64,000 nucleotides of DNA from PMP191F sp047602185 (GTDB taxonomy: Bacteria > Bacteroidota > Bacteroidia > Chitinophagales > Chitinophagaceae). How positions within the stretch are numbered: the stretch's first letter is position 1; each line of letters begins with the position of its first letter. The DNA lies in NCBI GenBank assembly GCA_047602185.1, contig JASGHY010000001.1, positions 5,394,001 through 5,458,000 of the forward strand. The letters run 5' to 3'. The position numbers and the translations under genes are program-made. This document shows positions 1-8,493 of the stretch, piece after piece. Under the pieces are notes generated by a model. It was given only the letters and a program-made list of their open reading frames with translations. It did no database searches and was not told the origin of the DNA.

Positions 1-158
1 GTTTTATCACAACAAAAATCAACGCAGAAAAGCCATAAGGGTGTTACGGAAATATCATGTTACTATTAACTGGCTATTAAAATATACAGGCTGTTCTTTC
101 GCCTCTGCAAAGGATTGATCCTGACGGGTGGTGTATATAAAAAGGAATGCGAATATTA

Positions 159-482
159 TCAGAAACCAAAAAAGCCGGTATCGGCCATACCAATATAAAG
201 ACCCTCTTCCCTTTGCTCAACCGGGTAGGTTTTAAGGTAATAACCTTCTCCGCTGGTATTGCGGCCGTTCTGTAAGCTGAATTTGTAACGATGCAACGGA
301 CAGGTAATATTCCCCACTGCATCTACATAGCCTTCAGACATCAATCCACTGGCATGCGGACATTTGTAGGAAAAGGCAAACCACTGTTCCTTGTATTGCG
401 TGAGACAGATCTTTTTGCCGCCTGCTTCTACTACTGCAATATTGTTCTGGTTCAGCAGCAATTCACCGGCAGACAATGCCAC
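159..482 (-). CDS. Rieske [2Fe-2S] domain protein
   Basis: Small soluble Rieske-type ferredoxin, about 107 residues, no signal peptide or membrane segment. The cluster-binding pattern is complete: C41-x-H43 and C61-x-x-H64. Proteins of this kind act as electron carriers or as the ferredoxin part of an oxygenase; the partner cannot be told from here. The GTG start at 482 is the first conventional start, but the reading frame stays open up to the hflX stop codon and the residues before the GTG (SEQKKYKWHR) look like the normal N-terminus of the family. A CTG at 513-515 may be the real start. It follows hflX on the same strand with a short gap, so the two are probably co-transcribed. Confidence 0.85.
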   Translation of the reverse strand: MALSAGELLLNQNNIAVVEAGGKKICLTQYKEQWFAFSYKCPHASGLMSEGYVDAVGNITCPLHRYKFSLQNGRNTSGEGYYLKTYPVEQREEGLYIGMADTGFFGF

Positions 483-527
483 ACGGTGCCATTTGTATTT
501 TTTTTGTTCTGACAGGGGAGGTCTTGT

Positions 528-1718
528 TTAATAGAAGTAATCTGTTTTATAAGGATAGCGTATACGGTACAGGTCGCGTACTTTGTCCAGGATCACTTTT
601 CGCAGTTCGTCGATATTTCTTCGTTCTGCTGCAGAAATAAATACACAGTTGCCTTGTAGTTCATTTTCCCAGCGTTCTTTCAATTCATGTAAGATCTCTG
701 TACGCACTTCTTCTTCCAGCCAGGGATCGAAAGTGTTTTTTTCGTACAGGTCCATTTTATTGAAGATGGTAATAACCGGTTTGTCGTATGCATTCAGCTC
801 CTGCAGTGTCTTATTCACAACGCCTATCTGGTCTTCATACTGTAGATGTGATGTATCTACTACGTGCATTAAAATATCGGCTTCGCGTACTTCGTCCAAT
901 GTACTTTTGAAGCTTTCCACCAGGTGATGCGGCAGTTTGCGGATGAAACCTACTGTATCACTTAACAGGAAAGGGGTGTTTTCGTAAACAATTTTACGTG
1001 TGGTGGTTTCCAGTGTGGCGAACAGCTTATTTTCTGCAAATACATCGCTTTTGCTCAACAGGTTCATCAGGGTTGACTTGCCCACGTTGGTGTACCCTAC
1101 TAATGCTACACGGATAAATTCACCACGGTCTTTTCGCTGAATAAAAGCCTGTTTGTCGATCTCAGAAAGACGACGACGCAGTAAAGAGATCTTATCTTTT
1201 ACAATACGACGGTCTGTTTCGATTTCCGTTTCACCGGGACCTCTTGTACCAATACCTCCACCCAGGCGCTCAAGGTGTTTCCACATACCTTTCAGGCGGG
1301 GCAGCATATATTGGTATTGTGCCAGCTCTACCTGTGTTTTGGCCTGTGCCGTTTTAGCTCGGCGGGCAAAAATGTCGAGAATAAGGTCGGAGCGATCGAT
1401 GGTCTTTACCTCAATTGCTTTTTCAATATTTGAGATCTGTGAGCCGCTTAGCTCATCGTCAAAAATTACAATGTCAATATTCTTACCGCTTACGTAAGCT
1501 TTTATTTCTTCCAGCTTACCCTTACCTACAAATGTTTTGCTATCAGGGTGCGGCAGTTTCTGCATGAATCGCTTTACGGCGGTAGCTCCGGCTGTTTCTG
1601 ACAGGAATGCCAGTTCTTCCAGGTACTCTTTTACCTGCTCTTCTGTCTGGGTCTTGTGCACCAGCCCTACCAGTACAGCCCTCTCTTCTTTATGGGTACC
1701 TATTTTCTTTTCTATCAA
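528..1718 (-). CDS. hflX: GTPase HflX
   Basis: Ribosome-associated GTPase that binds the 50S subunit and splits stalled or stressed ribosomes. The N-terminal HflX domain carries the family stretch around residues 88-170 (SGSQISN, RGPGETEIETDRR). The G domain follows: G1 GYTNVGKST at 208-216, G3 DTVG at 254-257, G4 NKMD at 320-323, G5 SA at 362-363. 396 residues is normal for the Bacteroidota form. A good -7 promoter element lies 22 bases upstream of the ATG, and the gene reads straight into the Rieske gene. Confidence 0.97.
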   Translation of the reverse strand: MIEKKIGTHKEERAVLVGLVHKTQTEEQVKEYLEELAFLSETAGATAVKRFMQKLPHPDSKTFVGKGKLEEIKAYVSGKNIDIVIFDDELSGSQISNIEKAIEVKTIDRSDLILDIFARRAKTAQAKTQVELAQYQYMLPRLKGMWKHLERLGGGIGTRGPGETEIETDRRIVKDKISLLRRRLSEIDKQAFIQRKDRGEFIRVALVGYTNVGKSTLMNLLSKSDVFAENKLFATLETTTRKIVYENTPFLLSDTVGFIRKLPHHLVESFKSTLDEVREADILMHVVDTSHLQYEDQIGVVNKTLQELNAYDKPVITIFNKMDLYEKNTFDPWLEEEVRTEILHELKERWENELQGNCVFISAAERRNIDELRKVILDKVRDLYRIRYPYKTDYFY

Positions 1719-1739
1719 GTATCAATCTGTTTTATGGTG

Positions 1740-1747
1740 CAAAAGTA
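1740..1747 (-). promoter_or_regulatory. Probable -7 promoter element of hflX
   Basis: On the minus strand the bases read TACTTTTG, an exact match to the Bacteroidota -7 consensus TAnnTTTG. No clear TTTG is seen at -33. Transcription would start about 17 bases before the hflX ATG. Confidence 0.5.
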
Positions 1748-1775
1748 ATCAGTGCGGGAGAATTTTACGGAGAAA

Positions 1776-1812
1776 TAAGGGAATACATCCTTCAAAAGGA
1801 TGTATTCCCTTA
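1776..1812. repeat. Perfect 15-bp hairpin upstream of the hflX promoter
   Basis: The arms 1776-1790 and 1798-1812 are perfect reverse complements (core GGAATACATCC/GGATGTATTCC) around a 7-base loop. There is no T-run on either side, so it is not a standard intrinsic terminator. It lies between the terminator of the outer-membrane protein gene and the hflX promoter and may act as a second transcription stop. Confidence 0.6.
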
Positions 1813-1824
1813 AAGGTGATCTAA

Positions 1825-1854
1825 CAAAAAAGGCCACCGTTTCCGGTAGCCTTT
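1825..1854 (-). terminator. Intrinsic terminator of the outer-membrane protein gene
   Basis: Minus strand: 11-bp stem AAAGGCTACCG/CGGTGGCCTTT (one G-U pair), 4-base loop GAAA, then a run of T. It lies 25 bases after the stop codon of the gene ending at 1879. Confidence 0.8.
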
Positions 1855-1878
1855 GTATATGGAATTAAGCAGTTTAAG

Positions 1879-2628
1879 TTACAATCCACTGATGCTGATA
1901 CCAATCTGGAAAGGATTGATAGTAGGACCTGCACCATCTTTTACAAGGTTGGTGATCTGGTAAGCACCATAGATGCCCAATACACCGTAGCTGATCCTTG
2001 CGGTACCGCTGAGCCTTGTACCGTTGAAGAATTTCTTTGATTTTTCCTTTTCTGTATAGGAGGCAACGGTAGCACCGCTGGAGCTTAACAGGGTTTTACC
2101 TTTGGTGGAGGCGCTGGTAAGCAGACCGAATTTACCGCCGATAGCAAATTTCCATGATTTGTTAGGTGTTTCAGGGTTTGCTGAAAAACGCAACTCAATA
2201 GGAGCCTCGAGGTAAGTGGTCATTAATTTGTATTTTTTAAAATGTTCAGCGTTGCTTACATCTTTAAATACAAGTGTGTTGGTAGAAAGACCTGCAATAT
2301 CGATATAGGTATTTTTAAAATATGTGTTGTCTGTAGCCAGACCTGCGCCTAAACCTACGCTATAGCGAGGATCGGTTTTGAAAGGGAAGTCGAGCATGAA
2401 ATAGAAGTTGAAGCTGCGGGGTACACCTTTGGTGTTGATAGAAGACTGGTTTGTAGCCCAACCATTATATCCTATCTGGATCATGAAGTGGTCATTGGCG
2501 CGACCAGCCAGGGAAACCTTACTCCAGTCTTTTTTCTTCTTTTTTCCGGAAGCAGTAGCAGTGGAATCCTGGGCAATCAATGCAGAAGCACTGCACACAA
2601 CCAGGGTCAGCAGAAACAATTTTTTCAT
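1879..2628 (-). CDS. Outer membrane beta-barrel protein (PorT-like)
   Basis: Exported protein of 249 residues with a Sec signal peptide (MKKLFLLTLVV... cleaved near IAQ at about residue 20). After a lysine-rich stretch (KKKKKDW) comes a run of alternating polar/aromatic beta strands (MIQIGYNGW, SVGLGAGLA, FAIGGKFGLLT, ARISYGVLGIYGAYQITNL), typical of the small Bacteroidota outer-membrane beta-barrel family. The function is not known from sequence. It has its own -7 promoter element and terminator, so it is a single-gene transcript. Confidence 0.8.
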   Translation of the reverse strand: MKKLFLLTLVVCSASALIAQDSTATASGKKKKKDWSKVSLAGRANDHFMIQIGYNGWATNQSSINTKGVPRSFNFYFMLDFPFKTDPRYSVGLGAGLATDNTYFKNTYIDIAGLSTNTLVFKDVSNAEHFKKYKLMTTYLEAPIELRFSANPETPNKSWKFAIGGKFGLLTSASTKGKTLLSSSGATVASYTEKEKSKKFFNGTRLSGTARISYGVLGIYGAYQITNLVKDGAGPTINPFQIGISISGL

Positions 2629-2648
2629 ATTGTTGAGATAATGATTGT

Positions 2649-2656
2649 CAAATGTA
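2649..2656 (-). promoter_or_regulatory. Probable -7 promoter element for the barrel protein gene
   Basis: Minus strand reads TACATTTG, an exact TAnnTTTG match, 20 bases upstream of the ATG at 2628. No convincing -33 TTTG. Confidence 0.45.
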
Positions 2657-2753
2657 TTTTACCGGGGGTTAATGAAAGGTTAAGGTTAAGTGGTTCAGCG
2701 CATTAAAATACTGCAACAATAAACTATTTTATAGTTAGCAGCCTGATTTAATA

Positions 2754-2792
2754 AAAAGAGGCTGTCCCCGGTAATGTGAGACAGCCTCTTTT
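2754..2792 (-). terminator. Intrinsic terminator after the tRNA gene
   Basis: Perfect 13-bp stem: AAAAGAGGCTGTC (2754-2766) pairs with GACAGCCTCTTTT (2780-2792), ending in a T-run on the minus strand. The upstream arm begins at the very CCA end of the tRNA, so termination follows the mature 3' end at once. Confidence 0.85.
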
Positions 2793-2868
2793 GGTGGACC
2801 CTGCTGGGATCGAACCAGCGACCCTCTGATTATGAGTCAGATGCTCTAACCGTCTGAGCTAAGGGTCC
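2792..2868 (-). tRNA. tRNA with CAU anticodon (Met, or Ile2)
   Basis: Cloverleaf on the minus strand: acceptor stem GGACCCT/AGGGTCC, D-arm with AGCTCAG and GGTTAGAG, anticodon loop CTCATAA (anticodon CAT) closed by CTGA/TCAG, T-arm with GGTTCGATCC, discriminator A, and an encoded CCA end at 2792-2794. The CAU anticodon fits elongator tRNA-Met, but also tRNA-Ile2 whose C34 is changed to lysidine; the GGACCCTTAGCTCAG start resembles Ile2 of other bacteria. It is not an initiator, since the first acceptor pair is intact. Which of the two it is cannot be settled by eye. Confidence 0.93.
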
Positions 2869-3213
2869 GCACCTCCGTTTCCGGAGGTAAAATTCGTATA
2901 AAAGAACAGTAGCGATCTACTGTTATGATCATTGTTTGAGCTACCACTTCATGAACAAAGAGCGGTAATTATTGACAATTTCACGTAAAAAAAGAACTTT
3001 TTAACCTGTCAACGGGTTATCTATGCATCTTTGGCAAGAATAACCATAATCTGACGCAAAATAAGAACTATTTTCCTGAGCGGCAGCAAAGGTAAAAAAA
3101 ATCACGTTGTGTGTAGAAATTAATTTCGAAAGCATCTTTAACCAATAGATTGATGTCATATAATAAGTAGGATGTTAAGAAATTTGTAGCTTGCGCACAC
3201 GATTGCTTAGAAG
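2869..3213. other. Gene-free region upstream of the ECF sigma gene
   Basis: 345 bases with no credible coding frame. Next to the tRNA start there is a short hairpin (ACCTCCG/CGGAGGT, 2871-2888). The rest is AT-rich and must carry the promoter of the sigma factor gene at 3214, but no full TAnnTTTG element could be seen there. Confidence 0.5.
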
Positions 3214-3786
3214 ATGCAGATAACAGACCTCAATAGCATTCAGTCCCGTATTGCACTGCACAACGACCAGCAGGCATACAAACTATTGTATCAACATTTC
3301 TATTCTTCCCTATACCAGTTCGCACTTTCATATCTTAAATCTGGTCCACAGGCCGAAGAAGCAGTTTCGGATGTATTTATTAAATTATGGAGCAAACGTG
3401 CCGGTTTGGTACGGATCCAGAATCTGAAACTCTATCTTTTTGTAAGTACCAAAAATGTAGCGCTGAATTACCTGCGCAAACAGAAAAGGCCCCTGCTGCA
3501 GCTGGAGCAGTACCGCGTACAATTCCAGAGTGTGTATTTTGATCCTGAACAAATGATGGTAACCGCAGAAATGATCCGCCATGTGCAGGAAGCTATTCAG
3601 CAGTTGCCACCCCGCTGCCAGTTGATATTTAAACTGGTGAAAGAAGACGGGCTCAAATACCGCGAAGTGGCAGAACTTTTGAACCTGTCGGTTAAAACCG
3701 TAGAAAATCAAATGACCACTGCATTGCGTAAAATTGCCCATGCGGTTCAGTTTGATATCCGTACCACTTTGCCTACGGTAAAATAA
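3214..3786 (+). CDS. ECF sigma factor (FecI-like, Bacteroides expansion family)
   Basis: Extracytoplasmic-function sigma-70 factor of 190 residues. Region 2 spans about 25-95 (YQFALSYLKSGPQAEEAVSDVFIKLW is the helix that meets core polymerase and the -10 site). Region 4 covers about 130-180 (LPPRCQLIFKL, then the helix-turn-helix YREVAELLNLSVKTVENQM). Together with the FecR-type anti-sigma just downstream and the STN-containing SusC, this forms a trans-envelope switch: binding of glycan at SusC would free the sigma factor to turn on the locus. Confidence 0.93.
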   Translation: MQITDLNSIQSRIALHNDQQAYKLLYQHFYSSLYQFALSYLKSGPQAEEAVSDVFIKLWSKRAGLVRIQNLKLYLFVSTKNVALNYLRKQKRPLLQLEQYRVQFQSVYFDPEQMMVTAEMIRHVQEAIQQLPPRCQLIFKLVKEDGLKYREVAELLNLSVKTVENQMTTALRKIAHAVQFDIRTTLPTVK

Positions 3787-3865
3787 TTTTAACTTTTTTT
3801 ATTTTTCTTCTGGGGGTATCTGCACCAAACATGTGTCCTTAAGGGTATAATTGCCTTAAGTGTCC

Positions 3866-4999
3866 ATGAGCAGAGAAAGAATTTGGCTGCTGGCCAGTAA
3901 AAAACTGGCGCATGAAAGTACTCCTGAAGAATTGCAGGAGCTGGAGCAGCTATTGAGGCTGGACCCCGACCTGCATTATCCGTTACAACATATTACGGAT
4001 ATATGGCAATTACCTGCGCGCCTGCCAAGAGATGCGGAAGATGTTTTTCACCGGCATATAGAACGAATGAAAGCGACGGGTGCTGACTGGCAGGAGGAGA
4101 ACAGGGTGGCGGAGGGTGAAGAGACAGGGAATGCCAGGCCTGCCGGTACAAGGTATTTTAAGAAAGTATTGGCGGGTATTTGTGTGATGGCTGTAATGGT
4201 AGTGGCGGGCATGATTTTTTATAAAAAAGGAACGGATAGAGAAGCCGCTGTTGTAATAAGAAATCATTATGAGGCGAATGCGGTAGCAGATGCTGATCGC
4301 GCAGAGGTGGCTACCCGTAACGGATCAAAAAGGAAAGTGGTATTGCCCGATGGTACACAGGTGTGGTTGAATGCAGGCAGCAAACTACTTTATAATAAGG
4401 ATTTCGGGCAGGGTACACGTGAGGCGCAACTGACAGGTGAGGCCTATTTTGATGTGGTGAAAAATCCGCAGCAACCCTTCATTATACACACAAGAGATAT
4501 AGATATTAAGGTACTGGGTACAGCTTTCAATGTACGCTCATATCCTGATGAGCAACGAACAGAGACAAGCCTTATACATGGGCGCATAGAGGTGGGAATA
4601 CTGAACAGGCCCAACGAAAAGATCATATTAAAACCCAACGAAAAGCTGGTGGTAACAGGTGATACGCAATCGGCAGTTGCTGATGTAGAGCGTGCGCCAA
4701 CTCCCATGGTCTCTATAGGCCGTCTTACTTATGAAAAGAAAGACAGCACTGTGGTGGAGACGGCGTGGGTGTACAATAAACTTTTGTTCAATGATGAATC
4801 GTTCGATGCTATAGCAAAGAAAATGGAGCGCTGGTACGGAGTGAGCATCGAATTTGAAGATAGCAGCGTGGAGCAGTTACGTTTTTCAGGAGTGTTTGAA
4901 TCGGAGCCGTTGGTAGTAGCATTGGAAGCGCTGCATATTTCGGACGGTAAAAGTTTTCATTACTCAATCAACGGAAAGCATGTAATAATTACGAGGTAA
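3866..4999 (+). CDS. FecR-family anti-sigma factor
   Basis: Single-pass inner-membrane regulator of 377 residues. The cytoplasmic N-terminus (about 1-98) would bind the sigma factor; a membrane helix lies near 101-119 (VLAGICVMAVMVVAGMIF); the periplasmic part has the FecR domain (KVVLPDGTQVWLNAGS near 160) and a C-terminal DUF4974-like domain (LLFNDESFDAIAKKMERWYG near 300). A GTG six bases earlier is also possible, but the ATG at 3866 gives the usual N-terminus. It lies 79 bases after the sigma gene. Confidence 0.93.
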   Translation: MSRERIWLLASKKLAHESTPEELQELEQLLRLDPDLHYPLQHITDIWQLPARLPRDAEDVFHRHIERMKATGADWQEENRVAEGEETGNARPAGTRYFKKVLAGICVMAVMVVAGMIFYKKGTDREAAVVIRNHYEANAVADADRAEVATRNGSKRKVVLPDGTQVWLNAGSKLLYNKDFGQGTREAQLTGEAYFDVVKNPQQPFIIHTRDIDIKVLGTAFNVRSYPDEQRTETSLIHGRIEVGILNRPNEKIILKPNEKLVVTGDTQSAVADVERAPTPMVSIGRLTYEKKDSTVVETAWVYNKLLFNDESFDAIAKKMERWYGVSIEFEDSSVEQLRFSGVFESEPLVVALEALHISDGKSFHYSINGKHVIITR

Positions 5000-5068
5000 C
5001 CAAAATACATCCATCACCTAAAAATACACTTGCCATATGCCATTCAACAGTACATAGGTGGAGGTCAT

Positions 5069-5106
5069 AAAAAAACAAAAGCGGGAAATGCTGCAACATT
5101 CCCCGC
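5069..5106 (-). terminator. Minus-strand intrinsic terminator between fecR and susC
   Basis: Read on the minus strand: GCGGGGAATG, loop TTGCAG, CATTTCCCGC (10-bp stem with one mismatch), then TTTTGTTTTTTT. The T-run exists only on the minus strand, although no minus-strand gene ends here. It would end an RNA running antisense to the susC leader and start. Confidence 0.6.
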
Positions 5107-5190
5107 CGAGTTAAATACAGGCTGAAACTGAGTTTCCTGTTCTATACAACAGGAGTATTACCCATTATTTAACGTTCCAATTGACAAAGT

Positions 5191-8100
5191 ATGAAAAAAA
5201 ACGGAAACCTGCCGGGTTCCGGCAATTCCCCTCTTTTACAACAGTTAACCCGGGTTATGAAACTTACGTGTTCAATTATTTTACTGGGTTGTCTTCATGT
5301 TTCTGCCGGTGTGTTTTCGCAGTCCAGGATCAGTGTAAACTTCCAGTCGCTTCAGCTAAAAAAGGCGCTGGCTGCTATTGAGAAGAAAAGTGATTTTCGT
5401 TTTCTGTACAAAGAAAACCTGGTTGCAGAATCTCCCCGGATCACATTGAATATGACAGACGCGCCGGTTACAGAAGTACTTAACCGTATACTGGCCAACA
5501 CCGGACTATCGTACCAACTAATGTCTAATAATCTTGTAGTGCTGAAAACCAGCGATAAAGAACTGCAGGATATCCGTATTACAGGTAAAGTAACCTCTAC
5601 AACAGGCGAACCCATTGCCGGTGCGTCAGTAAATGTAAAAGGTACTTCACTGGGTGTGGCTACTGATGGGCAGGGTAACTTTACTATTACTGTGCCCGAC
5701 AGTGCTGTACTGGTAATTTCATCAGTAGGGTTTCAAACACAAGAAGTATCGGTAAATGGCCGTACTACTGTAGATGTAACACTTGCGTCTGCCGAATCGA
5801 CCCTTGACCAGGTAGTAGTAGTAGGTTATGGTACACAGCGCAGAAGCCAGATCTCCGGTTCTGTAGCTAAAGTAAATGGTACCGAACTGACCAAGCAACC
5901 CCTGATGGCTGCCACACAGGCATTGCAGGGTAAAGCAGCCGGTGTACAGATCATTGGTTCCGGTACACCAGGTTCTCAGCCCCAGGTGCGTATCCGTGGT
6001 ACAAATACCGTAACAGGTAACCCTAACCCTGTATATGTAGTGGATGGTGTCATTACTGATGATATTACCAACATCAGCACCTCCGATATCGAATCAATGG
6101 AAGTATTGAAAGACGCTTCTTCACAGGCGATCTACGGTAGCCGTGGTTCAAATGGTGTAATCCTGATCACTACGAAAAGTGGTAAGGTTGGAAAAATGAG
6201 GATCTCCTTCGATTCTTATGTAGGTTTCCGCAGACCGACCTCTAAAGTGAAAATGGCTGATGCACGCACCTATGCTCAATATACTAATGAATCAAGAGCT
6301 TATGCCGGACAAGCGCCCGCATTCAATCTTGATACTTTAAAATATAACACTAACTGGTTTGATGAGATAACCCGTAATGGGATGGTTCAAAACCATGTGG
6401 TGAGTGTTGGCGGTGGTTCTGAAAAAACAACTTACTTCTTCAGCGCCGGTCTGTTTAAAGACGAAGGTATTTTGCTGGGTAATGACTTTACCCGTGGTGT
6501 ATTCCGTATCAACAACGAATACAAGCTGGCTAAGTTCTTTAAACTGGGTCATAACATTAACGTAAGCGTTTCAAAGAGCAATAATAAACCGAATGTGTTC
6601 TCTTCAGCTTATCGTCTGGCACCTACAGTTCCTGTTAAATATGATAATGGTGCTTATGGCTATACCAGCCTCATCAGTGTTGGTAACCCGGTGGCTTCAC
6701 TACAATATACCAACAGTGTCAGCAACCAGGTACGCGCATTGGGTAATGTATATGCTGAGCTAACACCGCTGAAAGGATTAACACTGCGCAGCAGCTTCAA
6801 CTTTGATAAATACAATAATAATGGCAGGGACTTCACTCCCCGTTATATTGTGTGGAGCGGACAGCAGAACCCCGATTCTACTATTTTAACGATCAGCCAG
6901 GGCAATGGCTTTAGTTATATTTTTGATAACTACGCTACTTACAAAACTACCATTGCCGATGATCACGAGTTAACCGTTACTGCAGGCTATACTGGTGAAA
7001 GAAGTAAATACTACACCAGCAGTGGTACCGGTAAAGGTGTTCCCAATGAACCTAACCTGTGGTACCTCAGTCAGTCAAATCCTAATTCAAGAACGTACAC
7101 AGACGGTGGTGGTCTTACCACGCGTGCTTCTTACTACGGTAGGCTGAGCTATACTTATAAAGACAAATACAGTGTAAACGGTATTGTGAGAAGAGACGGT
7201 TCCAGCAACTTCCCTGTAAACGAGAAGTGGGGTACATTCTATTCAGCAGGTGCTTCATGGATCGTTACCAAAGAGAAGTTTATGGAAGATCAGCACATCT
7301 TTGATGAGTTGAAACTGAGAGCCGGTTATGGTAAGATTGGTAATGACAGGATCGGTAGCCAGGCTGCATTGTACCCTGTATCATTAATTTCCAATGCTTA
7401 TTCTTTTGGTACAGGAACATCGGTAGTACCGGGTCTTACATTTAACCAGATACAGAATGCCAGCTTTAGCTGGGAAACTACCAAAGGTATAGATGTAGGC
7501 GTTGAGTTTGCAGTACTGAACAGAAGATTGACAGGTGATGTTGCTTACTATAACAAACTTACCAATGCATACATTCCGGTAACCGTAGGTGGTGCTTTCG
7601 GCGACCAGGATAACGTGGTAATAAGCCAGGCTGCTGATGTACGTAACAAAGGCGTGGAAGTGAACCTGCGCTGGAGCGATAATATTGGTAAGGAGTTTTC
7701 TTACTATGTAGGTGGTAATATTACTTTCAACACCAATAATGTTGATAAAGTAAATGGTGTATTGCAACTGAAAGGCGGTAGCCTTGGAAACGGACAGGTA
7801 ACTACTTATACTGTAGAAGGTCAGCCAATTGGCAGCTTCTGGGCTTACCAGGTTACTGGTATCTTCAGAGATAGCACCCAGTTACTGGCTACTCCGCGTT
7901 TGAGTGGAACACGTCCCGGTGACCTCATTTTCCAGGATACCAATGGCGACAAAGTGATCAACGACAAGGACAAAGTGTTTGTAGGTTCTTATCAGCCTAA
8001 AACATATTATGGTCTTAGTGCAGGGTTTACCTGGAGAGAGCTTGACTTCTCTATCGACTGCTATGGCAATGCTGGTAATAAAGTATATAATGGAAAGAAA

Positions 8101-8472
8101 GCGGTGTTGATCGGCAATGATAACATTGAAGCTAAAAGAGCTGAAGGTCGCTGGACTACTTCTAACCGCGACAATGCAAGCAATCCACGTGCATCCAGCA
8201 CTGGCCCCCAGGTATCTACTTACTACGTAGAGTCTGGTAGCTTTTTCCGTATCAACAACATTACGCTCGGTTATACGCTGCCTTCCAAAAACTGGAACAT
8301 TGGCATGTCAAAACTGCGTGTATATGTTTCAGCACAGAACCCTGTTATTTCCAAAAAATACAGTGGCTATACACCTGAGTTGCCTGCAGCAAGTGCGATT
8401 GATCAGGGTATAGAATTAAACGTTTATCCGGTTACATCTACTTACATGATGGGTGTGAATGTAACATTCTAA
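5191..8472 (+). CDS. SusC-like TonB-dependent transporter with STN domain
   Basis: Outer-membrane glycan importer and signal transducer, 1093 residues. Order: long signal peptide (cleavage near VFSQ, residue 44), STN domain about 48-120 (the part that talks to FecR), carboxypeptidase-like regulatory domain about 129-200 (ITGKVTSTTGEPIAGASVNV), a TonB-box-like DQVVVVGYGTQ at 206-216, plug domain to about 330 (PVYVVDGV, IESMEVLKDASSQAIYGSRG), then the beta-barrel ending in MMGVNVTF with the terminal Phe needed for barrel insertion. It is followed 21 bases later by susD; the two proteins form the outer-membrane oligosaccharide uptake complex. Confidence 0.97.
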   Translation: MKKNGNLPGSGNSPLLQQLTRVMKLTCSIILLGCLHVSAGVFSQSRISVNFQSLQLKKALAAIEKKSDFRFLYKENLVAESPRITLNMTDAPVTEVLNRILANTGLSYQLMSNNLVVLKTSDKELQDIRITGKVTSTTGEPIAGASVNVKGTSLGVATDGQGNFTITVPDSAVLVISSVGFQTQEVSVNGRTTVDVTLASAESTLDQVVVVGYGTQRRSQISGSVAKVNGTELTKQPLMAATQALQGKAAGVQIIGSGTPGSQPQVRIRGTNTVTGNPNPVYVVDGVITDDITNISTSDIESMEVLKDASSQAIYGSRGSNGVILITTKSGKVGKMRISFDSYVGFRRPTSKVKMADARTYAQYTNESRAYAGQAPAFNLDTLKYNTNWFDEITRNGMVQNHVVSVGGGSEKTTYFFSAGLFKDEGILLGNDFTRGVFRINNEYKLAKFFKLGHNINVSVSKSNNKPNVFSSAYRLAPTVPVKYDNGAYGYTSLISVGNPVASLQYTNSVSNQVRALGNVYAELTPLKGLTLRSSFNFDKYNNNGRDFTPRYIVWSGQQNPDSTILTISQGNGFSYIFDNYATYKTTIADDHELTVTAGYTGERSKYYTSSGTGKGVPNEPNLWYLSQSNPNSRTYTDGGGLTTRASYYGRLSYTYKDKYSVNGIVRRDGSSNFPVNEKWGTFYSAGASWIVTKEKFMEDQHIFDELKLRAGYGKIGNDRIGSQAALYPVSLISNAYSFGTGTSVVPGLTFNQIQNASFSWETTKGIDVGVEFAVLNRRLTGDVAYYNKLTNAYIPVTVGGAFGDQDNVVISQAADVRNKGVEVNLRWSDNIGKEFSYYVGGNITFNTNNVDKVNGVLQLKGGSLGNGQVTTYTVEGQPIGSFWAYQVTGIFRDSTQLLATPRLSGTRPGDLIFQDTNGDKVINDKDKVFVGSYQPKTYYGLSAGFTWRELDFSIDCYGNAGNKVYNGKKAVLIGNDNIEAKRAEGRWTTSNRDNASNPRASSTGPQVSTYYVESGSFFRINNITLGYTLPSKNWNIGMSKLRVYVSAQNPVISKKYSGYTPELPAASAIDQGIELNVYPVTSTYMMGVNVTF

Positions 8473-8493
8473 ACTTTTAAATGATTTACCAGT

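Noticed and set aside
1..158. Possible gene end at the left edge
   Set aside because: No coding frame with recognisable content; only sequence downstream of the Rieske gene.
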